From assembly GCA_016928395.1 (NCBI GenBank), contig JAFGKV010000254.1, positions 1 to 28,513 of the forward strand: a stretch of 28,513 bases of DNA, given 5' to 3'. Under the pieces are notes generated by a model. The model was given only the letters and a program-made list of their open reading frames with translations, was not told where the DNA came from and ran no database searches. This document shows, in pieces, positions 1 to 8,569 of the stretch. The translations under genes were made by a program, and so were the position numbers. The stretch's first letter is position 1. Every line of letters starts with the position of its first letter. This DNA is from Candidatus Fermentibacterota bacterium (GTDB lineage: Bacteria; JAFGKV01).

Positions 1-365
1 GAACCTCCTTGGGAGCAACGATGCTCAGGTTCGGGGGTTCGGGGTCCAGAATTGTGCTCGCGAAAGCTCCCATTCGAAACCCCATAGGAGCACGGGGCAA
101 CGGAGAAGGCCGAGGAGAGCCGATGGTGACAGCCTTCCGCACTTCAGAACAACCGTGGAATCCACGCAGCGAGTAGACCAGGGCCCGATCATCCCACGCC
201 CACCCCGTACCCTTGACATGTCATCAGGTACCGCAGGCATCGGTTGTCCTTCTCCACGTGGTGGTGGCCAAGGAGTACTTGACCAGCCCCACTGGCAAGG
301 CTTTCCTTGCGAGCCTCTGCCGCGTTGAAGCGGCTTCTATATACTCTGACGAGGTTTGACGTCTC
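1..365. other. Left-edge spacer, no gene recognised
   Basis: I see no convincing gene, RNA or repeat here; open frames on both strands lack recognisable protein features. Two possible regulatory marks exist. A 10-bp palindrome TGACATGTCA lies at 214-223. A TATACT box at 340-345 would fit a -10 element for the gene starting at 366, but no good -35 sits 16-18 bases upstream of it, so the promoter is only a guess. Confidence 0.4.
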
Positions 366-1118
366 ATGCATCTTCCCTCAGCCCTTCTTCTCTTCCTCGC
401 CGCCTGGGCTGGACAGTCCATGGCGGCAGCCGCCTTGGAGGTGATCCGGCCCCAGGGGGGTGATCCAGCCCCGGCGCCTAATCCGCCGTTCGTCGAGGCC
501 CTCGTCACTGAGGCCCTCGTCGACGAAGGCGCCTTTGACATCACCATCGACGGCATCGCAGGCGATTTGGATGCTGAAGCCGATGGTATTGACAATGACG
601 GCGATGAGCTGGTGGACGAACCCGGCGAACGGCTGGTGACCTGGCCGAGTGGCTCCATGAGCAGGCTCATCGCGCGCTGGCCATGGTCGCTGACCGAGGA
701 TGATCCCGCAACCGCCGCGAATGAGGGGCTCCACCTGCTGAACATCACGGTCACACTTCCCGGGGGGGAGGTCGTGGAGCAGCGGGTGGCCTTCGCCGTG
801 TTCAGTACCGGGGGTCTGGACAGCCTCATGGTATGCCCCAGCCCCTTCGACCCGTTTCACCAGGGGGCACGAATCATCTATCGCACCAAGGTCTCTGGCT
901 CGGTGCGAATACGGATCCATGACTTCCAGGGGCGTGTAGTGACGACGCTGCGTGACTGGAGTGTCACTGATCCGGGGGGCCATTATCGAGGCGACACATG
1001 GAATGGAAGAGACCGAGAGGGCAGGCCTGTACCCAACGGTGTCTACTATGTTCGGGTCGAATTCGATGATGGGTGTGCCCGAAACGACGTAGTGGAATCA
1101 TGTCTCGTTACGCACTGA
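366..1118 (+). CDS. Secreted protein with Ca-binding-like loop and FlgD-type Ig domain
   Basis: The 250-residue product starts with a Sec-type signal peptide (residues 1 to about 22, hydrophobic core LLLFLAAWAG, Ala-rich cleavage region). An acidic loop, EADGIDNDGDELVDE (about 71-85), resembles Asp-rich calcium loops of secreted proteins. The C-terminal third (about 158-236) has the FlgD Ig-like pattern: a strand run VRIRIHDFQGRVV, then TWNGRDREGRPVPNGVYYVRV. In FCB-type bacteria such domains commonly sit at the C-terminus of exported proteins. GAGG at 351-354 is a possible ribosome site. The gene overlaps the next one by 19 bases, so the two are probably cotranscribed. The true role is unknown; a cell-surface or envelope protein is the best reading. 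Confidence 0.8.
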   Translation: MHLPSALLLFLAAWAGQSMAAAALEVIRPQGGDPAPAPNPPFVEALVTEALVDEGAFDITIDGIAGDLDAEADGIDNDGDELVDEPGERLVTWPSGSMSRLIARWPWSLTEDDPATAANEGLHLLNITVTLPGGEVVEQRVAFAVFSTGGLDSLMVCPSPFDPFHQGARIIYRTKVSGSVRIRIHDFQGRVVTTLRDWSVTDPGGHYRGDTWNGRDREGRPVPNGVYYVRVEFDDGCARNDVVESCLVTH

Positions 1119-1963
1119 TCCTCTTGGCCGGCATCGCGTGGGCGGATCGGGTGGATCCGCCCCTGGAGCCCCACCTCTTCGGCACCCATTCGGTGGCGCT
1201 GGCCGGTGCCTCAGTGGTGGGAGCGCAGGGAGTCGAGGCGCTCTTCGTGAATCCCGCCGGGCGAGTCGTCGGCGCGCGGGCACAGGCCGGTGCCGGGGTC
1301 CAGACGCTTTCGTGCGGGCGCACGGTCGCATGGACTGGCCTCGTGATTCCCCACGGGTCATGGGGCGTCTCGGCCTCCTGGGGAGCGGTTTCGGCGGTGG
1401 ACATACCACTGCGAGACGAGGGTGGCGCTCTCATGGGAACGGCCTCATGGGGGAGGCATCGCATTGGAGCCGGGGTTGCACGGGCGCTGGACTTTCTGAC
1501 CTATGCAGGCCTTGATGTCCACTACCTGCGCGTTGGCGGGGCAGGTGTGGAGGCCGATGGCTTCGGGGTGGACGCCGGTGTGGTCCGCTTGGTCTTGCCG
1601 CCTCTGCTTGCCGTGGGCGGCGCGGTGCATGATGTCTTCACATCGCTGGCCTATCGGGAGGGCGCCAGTCGACGTGAGACGATCCGGCCCCGCTTCACCG
1701 CCGGGGTGAAGATCGGGCTGGCCGAGGGAAGAGTCCAGATGGAATGGAATCTTTTCACGAGACGCGATTGGAGCCGATGGCGTGCGATGGCTGGCCTTCA
1801 GGCCAAGGTCGGGCGCGGGCTGGTTGCCCGTATCGGTTATGGTGACAGGGGACTGACGGCCGGCATCGGTCTGTCATCCGGCCACGTGGGCATAGGGTAC
1901 GCAATGATGCCAGACGGCTTGGGCAGCCTTGGCCGCGGCGTGGAGGCAGTATGGACGCGATAG
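1100..1963 (+). CDS. PorV/PorQ-like outer-membrane barrel protein
   Basis: About 287 residues from the ATG at 1100, chosen because a signal peptide (MSRYALILLAGIAWA) follows at once; an upstream in-frame ATG at 1073 would bury it. The mature start, with FGTHSVALAGASVVGAQGVE followed by ALFVNPAG, matches the opening of PorV/PorQ-type beta-barrels, where an Asn-Pro-Ala/Ala-Gly turn follows the first strands. The rest alternates glycine- and aromatic-rich strands (GVSASWGAVSAVDIPL, AGLQAKVGRGLVARIGYGDRG) and ends in a short barrel-like strand. It probably sits in the outer membrane. A type IX secretion link is possible but no other Por gene is in the window. It overlaps the previous gene by 19 bases and the next by 13 bases, indicating translational coupling. 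Confidence 0.7.
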   Translation: MSRYALILLAGIAWADRVDPPLEPHLFGTHSVALAGASVVGAQGVEALFVNPAGRVVGARAQAGAGVQTLSCGRTVAWTGLVIPHGSWGVSASWGAVSAVDIPLRDEGGALMGTASWGRHRIGAGVARALDFLTYAGLDVHYLRVGGAGVEADGFGVDAGVVRLVLPPLLAVGGAVHDVFTSLAYREGASRRETIRPRFTAGVKIGLAEGRVQMEWNLFTRRDWSRWRAMAGLQAKVGRGLVARIGYGDRGLTAGIGLSSGHVGIGYAMMPDGLGSLGRGVEAVWTR

Positions 1964-4428
1964 GCAGAGCGATCGTGTTGGTGCTTGACGGGGTAGGAGT
2001 CGGCGCGCTCCCAGATGCCGCGGAGTACGGAGATGAAGGCTCGGACACGCTGGGTAATGTCGCGAGGGCCCTCAAAGGTTTGACGCTCCCCAATCTTCAG
2101 CGATGGGGGCTGGGGAACCTCCATGAGATAGCCGGCGTCGGCACCGAGCCACAGCCCGTGGCCAGCTACGGCAAGATGAGCGAAATCAGCCCTGGGAAAG
2201 ACAGCACTTCGGGGCATTGGGAACTGATGGGTTGCCCCGTTGAGGCGCCATTTCCCACCTATCCCGATGGGTTTCCGCCGGAAGTAACGCGGATTGTCGC
2301 CGAGGTGGCCGGAAGTCCGCCCCTGGGCAATGTCGTTTCATCGGGAACGGAGATCATCGAGGAACTGGGCTCGGAGCATCTTCGCACCGGGAGGCCGATC
2401 CTGTATACCTCCGCAGACAGCGTCTTGCAGCTGGCCGTACACACCAAAGTGTGGCCCACGGACAAGCTCTACGCCGTGTGTACCGCGGTTCGAGAACGGC
2501 TTCTCCCCCCCCACCAGGTCGCCCGGGTCATCGCGCGGCCATTCTTTGGGGACCCAGGAACGTTCGTTCGGACGCAGGAGCGGAAGGACTTCACCGTGCC
2601 GCCGGTGAAGACAACCCTGCTGGACCTGCTCAAGGAGGCGGGTCACCCGGTGGTAGGCATCGGGAAGATCGATGACTTGTTCGGCGGTCGCGGCCTCACG
2701 GCATCTCGTCCGGCCAAGGGCCTGGACATCTGTCTGGAGGAGATTCTCGCCGTCATGGAGATTACTCATACCGGATTGGTCTTGGCAAACCTGGGCGATT
2801 TTGACACACTGTGGGGACACCGCAACGACGTCGCGGGGTTCGGGAATGGTCTCCTTCAATTCGATACATGGTTGCTTGCGTTCGAGGCCCTCCTCAGACC
2901 CGGGCATGATGTGGCCATCATCACGGCAGACCATGGGTGTGATCCGACCACCCCCTCCACCGATCATTCCCGCGAGTATGTGCCTCTCCTGGTGTGGAGC
3001 GGTGGAACTCCGGGTGTAGAGCTAGGGGTTCGGGCATCCTTCGCTGATGTGGCGGCGACTATCGGCGCCTTCTTGGGTGTATCCGCCAATCTGCCAGGTT
3101 CCTCGTTTCTTGCTGACTTGCCCCCCCCTCTCGCGTACGACACCCCAACGGAACCTGGATGCCACGACCTTCCTCCCGCCGACAGCGAATCCCCACCCGC
3201 CGGCGAGGATGTTCCTGGGAAGGGTTTCCTTCCCCTCGACGGGATTCTTCCGACCGGCACCGATTCGGTGGGGCATGGCGAGGAGATTGCACAACTGGTC
3301 AGGGAGATTCAAGAGGAACTCCCCTTTGGCGGCAACCTGTTCGTGACGGTGCTCCACCAAGAGGGGCAGATCCCCGTCGAGCTTCTCACGCGCCTCGGAT
3401 CGCTGGAACGGGAGCACGGAGCGTTCATCGGCGTGCGATTAGTGACAGATGGGACGCTCAGTCACGATGAACTCACGGAGTTCCTCAATCTGGCGTTGGG
3501 CCGCTGGCTGGATCAGGCCGGGCTTCTCAGCGGTGAGGTTCGCCGGGTCTTCGAGGGCCGTCAGAAGTCGACTTTCGCAGGTGAGGATCTCCTGGATGAG
3601 GGGCTGCTATCGGAAGAGCAGCTGGCGGCGTTCTATGTTCGCTCCTGCGGGATACCCTATATCCAGCTTTCGGGCTATCGCGTACCCAAGGAGGCATCGG
3701 GGATTGTTCCCCGGGAAGCGGCCGTGGCTGGCGGGGTTCTGCCCATCGCCAAAGAGGGCGACCTCATCACTGTGGCGACGTCCCGTCCCGCTGATTCCCG
3801 ACTGGTTGAAGAGGTCGCATCATGGACGGGCTGCCAGGTTCGCACGGTGCTGGCCATGCGAGCCCAGCTCATGGAGGCACTCGGCAGCGTGTACGCCCAT
3901 TCCGATGCGGATGCGCCGCAGGCGCTACCCCAAGATGCGCCGGAGCCGAGTGCCGCCGATGCTCCCGATTCGGGGTCTATCCCCGGCTCTTCGGATGCCG
4001 CGACCACGCTCAGCGAGTCGTTTGAGAACATCGAAATGGCCTGGCTTCTCCATGCGGCCAAGGCCATGACCAAGAACGCCTATGCCCCTCATTCCGGGTT
4101 GAAGGTCGGTGCGGCCGTCCTCGCCGACAATGGTGAGGTGTTCGCGGGATGCAATGTCGAGAATGATTCCTTCGGCCTCTCGATGTGCGCGGAGCGAATC
4201 GCGATCTTCAAGGCCATCAGCAGTGGCCGCAGACGCATCAAGGCGATCGCTGTCGTCGCTGATGGCCTCAGAGGTATCAAGCCGTGCGGGGCGTGCCTGC
4301 AAGTAGTCCGTCAATTTGGCCCGGATGCGGTACTCATATTCGAGTCCGAGACGGGCGGTGCGGAGACCAAGACTCTCGCCCAGTTGCTGCCCTACGCCTT
4401 CACGCTGCCGGAAGGGAAGGCCGAATGA
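1951..4428 (+). CDS. deoB: Fusion: phosphopentomutase + MshEN-like domain + cytidine deaminase
   Basis: An uninterrupted 825-residue frame holding three domains. Residues 1 to about 390 are phosphopentomutase (ribose/deoxyribose 1-P to 5-P). By alignment to the Bacillus cereus enzyme the metal ligands are present: D13, D285, H290, D327, H328, H339. The phosphorylated Thr85 position is Ser (GKDSTSGHWE). After a Pro/Asp-rich linker and an unassigned stretch (about 437-540) comes a T2SS protein-E N-terminal (MshEN) fold at about 541-648 (DEGLLSEEQL, GIPYIQLSGY, ITVATSRPAD). A second acidic linker leads to cytidine deaminase (about 690-825) with zinc site C746-A-E748, C779 and C782 and substrate motif NVEN. 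All three parts look intact. The gene is coupled at both ends (13-base overlap upstream, ATGA overlap with the phosphorylase). The domain assignments are strong for the two enzymes and fair for the middle one. Confidence 0.9.
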   Translation: MDAIGRAIVLVLDGVGVGALPDAAEYGDEGSDTLGNVARALKGLTLPNLQRWGLGNLHEIAGVGTEPQPVASYGKMSEISPGKDSTSGHWELMGCPVEAPFPTYPDGFPPEVTRIVAEVAGSPPLGNVVSSGTEIIEELGSEHLRTGRPILYTSADSVLQLAVHTKVWPTDKLYAVCTAVRERLLPPHQVARVIARPFFGDPGTFVRTQERKDFTVPPVKTTLLDLLKEAGHPVVGIGKIDDLFGGRGLTASRPAKGLDICLEEILAVMEITHTGLVLANLGDFDTLWGHRNDVAGFGNGLLQFDTWLLAFEALLRPGHDVAIITADHGCDPTTPSTDHSREYVPLLVWSGGTPGVELGVRASFADVAATIGAFLGVSANLPGSSFLADLPPPLAYDTPTEPGCHDLPPADSESPPAGEDVPGKGFLPLDGILPTGTDSVGHGEEIAQLVREIQEELPFGGNLFVTVLHQEGQIPVELLTRLGSLEREHGAFIGVRLVTDGTLSHDELTEFLNLALGRWLDQAGLLSGEVRRVFEGRQKSTFAGEDLLDEGLLSEEQLAAFYVRSCGIPYIQLSGYRVPKEASGIVPREAAVAGGVLPIAKEGDLITVATSRPADSRLVEEVASWTGCQVRTVLAMRAQLMEALGSVYAHSDADAPQALPQDAPEPSAADAPDSGSIPGSSDAATTLSESFENIEMAWLLHAAKAMTKNAYAPHSGLKVGAAVLADNGEVFAGCNVENDSFGLSMCAERIAIFKAISSGRRRIKAIAVVADGLRGIKPCGACLQVVRQFGPDAVLIFESETGGAETKTLAQLLPYAFTLPEGKAE

Positions 4429-5783
4429 GTGCCTCTCGTATGCCTCGGATGATCGATCGCAAGAAGCGGGGTGGTTGTTTGCGGGACGAAGAGTGGCGAT
4501 GGATCGTGGAGTCATTTACCGCTGGGCTCGTCCCTGACTACCAGATGTCGGCACTGCTCATGGCGGTATGGTTCAGAGGGCTCTCTGACACCGAGACAAG
4601 CGCGCTCACCCGTGCGATGATGGAGTCCGGCAGCTGCCTCGATTTCTCGACTCTGGCGCGCCCCACGGTAGACAAGCACAGCACCGGTGGCGTTGGCGAC
4701 AAGGTCTCACTGGCCCTGGCGCCGTGTGCGGCCGCGGCCGGCCTGGCGGTGCCTATGGTGAGCGGGCGTGGATTGGGACATACGGGAGGAACTCTGGACA
4801 AACTGGCGGCTATACCCGGGTTTCGTACGGTACTCACCATGACCCAGTTCATGGATCAGGTCCGGAGTCTGGGGTGTGCAATCACCGGGCAGAGCGACGA
4901 CATGGCGCCGGCGGACGGGATGATCTATGCCCTGCGTGACGTGACCGCCACTGTGGACTGCATACCGCTCATCGCGGCCAGCATCATGAGCAAGAAGCTG
5001 GCAGCTGGCCCCCAGGGGATTGTCTTCGACGTGAAGGTCGGCCGAGGCGCATTCATGCAGAACCTGGATGATGCCCGCCGTTTGGCCGGCGTATTAATCC
5101 GGATCGGTGCCGCGGCCGGAAGACGCTGCACTGCCCTTCTGACGAATATGGACCAGCCCCTGGGCGTTGCCGTCGGCAATGCCCTGGAAGTGTCGGAGAT
5201 CATCGACCTCCTGCGCGGTGGCGGCCCCGAAGATCTGAAGGAGATCACGGTGGCATTGGTCGCTGAGATGCTCATCACGGGGGGACTGATCGCCGAGGCA
5301 GGCGAGGCATGGGTCGCGGCCACACATGCCTTGGAAGGTCCGGCTCTCCAGTGTTTTTCAGACATGGTAGAGGCGCAAGGGGGTCAGACCGCTATCATTG
5401 CCGATGCTTCGCTGCTTCCTTCCGCGCCCGTCATCCGGACTCTGGAGGCCCCCCGGGGAGGGTTCGTTGCCCAACTTGATGCCAGGGTCATTGGCGAGAT
5501 CGCCGTTGTGTTGGGCGCAGGGCGATCTACGGTGCACGATGCTGTAGATCCCCGGGTTGGCATCATGTGCGACGTCAAGGTCGGATCGAGGATAGGCGCG
5601 GGTGAGGCGCTCCTGACGGTCCACGCAGCGGATGAGGCATCGGCTGAGCGCGCTCTGCGGGAGCTATATGAGGCGGTCTCCATCGTTGATCAACCCGTGC
5701 CGGCCCCTCCCCTGATTCTAGAACGCATAGACGAGACGGGAGCCACCCCATGGGTTCATCCGATGAGCGTAGCCCATGGCTGA
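4425..5783 (+). CDS. pdp: Pyrimidine-nucleoside (thymidine) phosphorylase
   Basis: A 452-residue nucleoside phosphorylase of family 2, cytosolic, which splits uridine/thymidine/deoxyuridine with phosphate into base and (deoxy)ribose-1-phosphate. Diagnostic stretches are KHSTGGVGDKVSLALAP (phosphate-binding), SGRGLGHTGGTLDKLAAIPGF (the family signature), ALRDVTATVDCIPLI and SIMSKKLAAG. The length is close to that usual for the family. The ATG at 4425 overlaps the stop of the phosphopentomutase-cytidine deaminase fusion (ATGA). That makes sense biochemically: the deaminase yields uridine, this enzyme releases ribose-1-P, and the mutase converts it to ribose-5-P. Whether it prefers uridine or thymidine cannot be told from sequence, so deoA is an equally fair symbol. 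Confidence 0.93.
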   Translation: MSASRMPRMIDRKKRGGCLRDEEWRWIVESFTAGLVPDYQMSALLMAVWFRGLSDTETSALTRAMMESGSCLDFSTLARPTVDKHSTGGVGDKVSLALAPCAAAAGLAVPMVSGRGLGHTGGTLDKLAAIPGFRTVLTMTQFMDQVRSLGCAITGQSDDMAPADGMIYALRDVTATVDCIPLIAASIMSKKLAAGPQGIVFDVKVGRGAFMQNLDDARRLAGVLIRIGAAAGRRCTALLTNMDQPLGVAVGNALEVSEIIDLLRGGGPEDLKEITVALVAEMLITGGLIAEAGEAWVAATHALEGPALQCFSDMVEAQGGQTAIIADASLLPSAPVIRTLEAPRGGFVAQLDARVIGEIAVVLGAGRSTVHDAVDPRVGIMCDVKVGSRIGAGEALLTVHAADEASAERALRELYEAVSIVDQPVPAPPLILERIDETGATPWVHPMSVAHG

Positions 5784-6546
5784 GCATGATGTGCCCGCTC
5801 GCCGGTCTCCCGGCGCCGCCCTTCGACAGCTTCGCGAATCTAAGGGATTGACCCTAGAGGCAGCGGCGGAAGCCACCCATGTGAAGCTTCGTTTTCTCCA
5901 AGCCTTGGAACAGGAGGATACTGGCTCACTGCTGAACCCCGCATACGCCAAGAGCTTTCTCAAGGCGTACGCTCGGCTCCTGGACGCCGATCCTGATCTT
6001 GTGGAAGACTATCGAGGATTGCTGGAGACTCGCCACAGTAGGCCTGCGGCCCCGGCGTTTCCGCACCATGGCCCTCGTGCTCGCCGTCGCTGGTGGGCAG
6101 GGCTTCTGCTTGTGCCGATTGTCGTGTCTGCCGCGCTGTGTATCCGACGCACATCGCGAGTCGAGAAGACTCTGACGGCGACCATTGCCATGCCTGATTC
6201 TGCCGAGTCTTTCCTCGATGACCCCGTCTTCGCCGCAGAGACGCTGGCGGTTGCTCCCATCGGTCAACCGATGCTTCCTCCCGACGCGCTCTCTGCGCTG
6301 CAGATCGTCGCCGTGGAGAGTACTTGGGTTGAGGCCAGCAGCGATGGACAGATCCGTCTCCATGAGTTGCTGGTGCCCGGCGAGGTACGCATCGTCGAAG
6401 CGGCTCATCAGTACCGTTTGACGCTGGGGAATGCCGGTGGAGTTGAACTCACACTGAATGGAGAGCACATGGCGCCTCCAGGGCCTCGGGGTATGGTCAT
6501 CCGCAACATGCTTATCGATGTCTCCCGGGAGACGGCCGAGCCCTGA
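5776..6546 (+). CDS. RodZ-like helix-turn-helix membrane protein
   Basis: 256 residues with the RodZ layout. A cytoplasmic HTH_25 domain occupies about 12-85 (GAALRQLRESKGLTLEAAAEATHV, split here as GAALRQLRESKG then LTLEAAAEATHV, followed by LNPAYAKSFLKAYARLL). A basic patch RARRR precedes one membrane helix (about 106-123), and the periplasmic end (about 170-250) resembles the DUF4115 beta domain (STWVEASSDGQIRL, GNAGGVELTLNGE). RodZ links MreB filaments to the elongasome; related proteins are also annotated as transcriptional regulators. The start at 5776 overlaps the phosphorylase end by 8 bases, and the stop is one base before the uvrB GTG start, so it is read as part of the operon. No mreB is in the window. 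Confidence 0.8.
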   Translation: MAEHDVPARRSPGAALRQLRESKGLTLEAAAEATHVKLRFLQALEQEDTGSLLNPAYAKSFLKAYARLLDADPDLVEDYRGLLETRHSRPAAPAFPHHGPRARRRWWAGLLLVPIVVSAALCIRRTSRVEKTLTATIAMPDSAESFLDDPVFAAETLAVAPIGQPMLPPDALSALQIVAVESTWVEASSDGQIRLHELLVPGEVRIVEAAHQYRLTLGNAGGVELTLNGEHMAPPGPRGMVIRNMLIDVSRETAEP

Positions 6547-6547
6547 G

Positions 6548-8548
6548 GTGTCGCGTTTCTCGCTGAGGGCACCCTATGGCCCAGCAGGCGATCAGCCTGT
6601 CGCCATAGAGATGCTGGTTCAGCGAATCCGGTCAGGGAACCGTGCCTCGGTGTTGCTGGGAGTCACGGGCTCCGGAAAGACCTTCACCGTAGCGAATGTC
6701 ATCGCTCGTGTCGGGCTTCCCACTCTGATCATCAGCCACAACAAAACATTGGCGGCCCAGCTGTATGGCGAGTTGCGCGAGTACTTCCCCCACAATGCCG
6801 TCGAGTACTTCATCTCCTACTACGACTACTATCAGCCCGAAGCGTACGTGCCTCAGACTGACACCTATATCGAGAAAGACGCCTCGATCAATGAAGAGAT
6901 AGAAAAGCTGCGCCTGAAAGCGACCTCGTCGCTCATGGAGCGTGAAGATGTGATTGTGGTAGCCAGCGTCTCATGCATCTACGGCCTTGGCAATCCGAGA
7001 GACTGGGGTGACCTCTACGTGGTTCTCGAAGTCGGCGGGTCTATTGCCCGCGAGTCTCTCGTGGAGCGGCTGCTCAACCTCCAGTATGAACGGAATGATG
7101 TCGCACCCGTCAGGGGATGTTTCAGGATCAGAGGCGATGCGGTGGAGGTGTTCCCTGCCTACGGGGATTCTCTGATCCGCCTGGAGTTCTTTGGCGCTGA
7201 ACTGGAGAGGATTTGCACGGTTGATCCCGTAGCCGGCGCCACCGGGCAGAGTCTCTCTCGGACAACCATCTACCCGGCACATCACTTCGTCACTACCACC
7301 CATCGGATCGTTCGCGCCATCGGTTCCATTGAAGAGGAGTTGGCCTCACGCCTCGCGCAGTTGCGGCACGACGGGTTGCTGCTGGAGGCGCAGCGGCTGG
7401 AGTCCCGAACCCGGTACGACCTGGAAATGCTCCGGGAAACAGGATTCTGTGCCGGCATCGAGAACTACAGCCGTCATCTGGACGGGCGAGCTCCTGGTGA
7501 GCGGCCTGCCTGCCTTCTGGACTACTTCCGCACCCCGTTCCTTACCGTGGTTGACGAGAGCCATGTTACTCTGCCCCAGCTTCGCGGCATGTGGGCGGGC
7601 GATCGGAGCCGGAAGATGACCTTGGTGGAACACGGATTTCGGCTTCCCTCGGCCCTTGACAACCGGCCCTTGGTGATGGAAGAGTTCATGGCCATGGCGG
7701 GGCAGATGGTTCTGGTATCGGCCACGCCGGGCCAGGAGGAGATCGATCTCGCCGGTGGGGAGGTCGTGGAGCAGATCATCCGGCCTACGGGTCTGGTGGA
7801 TCCGCCCGTGGTGGTGCGACCGGCCGCCACGCAGATGGACGATCTGCTCTTCAGGATCCGGGAGCGGACGGCGCGCGCTGAGCGAGTGCTGGTCACGACG
7901 CTGACCAAGCGTCTTGCGGAGGATATTGCTGACTACTTGACGGGTTTGGGCATACGGGTGCGCTATCTACATTCGGAAATCGATGTGTTGGAGCGGGTGC
8001 AGATCCTGCGCGACCTCCGCCTGGGCGAGTTCGACGTAGTGGTGGGCATCAACCTGTTGAGGGAGGGGCTTGATCTCCCTGAGGTCTCACTGGTGGCCAT
8101 CCTGGATGCAGACCGTGAAGGATTCCTCAGATCCAGCACCAGTCTCATCCAGACGGCCGGTCGCGCCGCCCGTCACGCCCGAGCCGAGGTGGTCATGTAC
8201 GCGGATACTCTCACCGGTTCGATGCAGCGCGCCATGCGTGAAACCGACCGCCGCCGCACCCTGCAGCTCGAGCATAATCAGCTCCATGGTATCGTTCCCA
8301 CAGGGGTCATCAAGACCAGGGACGAGATTCTCAAGACCGCGTCGGTCGCCGGGAGTACCGGCGAGAGTGAGCCGGCCGTGCCGTCTCACCTCGACCGGGA
8401 GACTCTCATCGAGCTGCTGCGGGACGAGATGCTCAAGGCCGCCTCCCGGATGGAGTTTGAGACTGCGGCAAGGCTGCGAGACAGGCTCAGAGAGTTGTCA
8501 GGCACCGTTTCCGAGAGAGCGCCCTCGCGTCGCCGACGCCGGCGATAA
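6548..8548 (+). CDS. uvrB: UvrB, excinuclease ABC subunit B
   Basis: 666 residues from a GTG at 6548. I chose it over the in-frame ATG at 6458 because UvrB proteins begin near SRFSLRAPYGPAGDQP and the longer start lies wholly inside the upstream gene. Visible parts are Walker A GVTGSGKT (38-45); the damage-binding beta-hairpin region with YYDYYQPEAYVP and DTYIEKDASIN; the helicase DESH box (VVDESHVTLPQ); motif VI (QTAGRAARHA); and the C-terminal UVR motif that contacts UvrC (LRDEMLKAASRMEFETAARL). It works in nucleotide excision repair with UvrA and UvrC, neither of which is in the window. Full length, no lesions. It ends 21 bases before the end of the convergent Fn3 gene, and no terminator-like hairpin separates them. 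Confidence 0.98.
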   Translation: MSRFSLRAPYGPAGDQPVAIEMLVQRIRSGNRASVLLGVTGSGKTFTVANVIARVGLPTLIISHNKTLAAQLYGELREYFPHNAVEYFISYYDYYQPEAYVPQTDTYIEKDASINEEIEKLRLKATSSLMEREDVIVVASVSCIYGLGNPRDWGDLYVVLEVGGSIARESLVERLLNLQYERNDVAPVRGCFRIRGDAVEVFPAYGDSLIRLEFFGAELERICTVDPVAGATGQSLSRTTIYPAHHFVTTTHRIVRAIGSIEEELASRLAQLRHDGLLLEAQRLESRTRYDLEMLRETGFCAGIENYSRHLDGRAPGERPACLLDYFRTPFLTVVDESHVTLPQLRGMWAGDRSRKMTLVEHGFRLPSALDNRPLVMEEFMAMAGQMVLVSATPGQEEIDLAGGEVVEQIIRPTGLVDPPVVVRPAATQMDDLLFRIRERTARAERVLVTTLTKRLAEDIADYLTGLGIRVRYLHSEIDVLERVQILRDLRLGEFDVVVGINLLREGLDLPEVSLVAILDADREGFLRSSTSLIQTAGRAARHARAEVVMYADTLTGSMQRAMRETDRRRTLQLEHNQLHGIVPTGVIKTRDEILKTASVAGSTGESEPAVPSHLDRETLIELLRDEMLKAASRMEFETAARLRDRLRELSGTVSERAPSRRRRRR

Positions 8549-8569
8549 GACTACCTCACGGGATCCGCG

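Noticed and set aside
8549-8569. Bidirectional terminator between uvrB and the Fn3 gene
   Set aside because: The gap is only 21 bases and shows no stem followed by T-runs.
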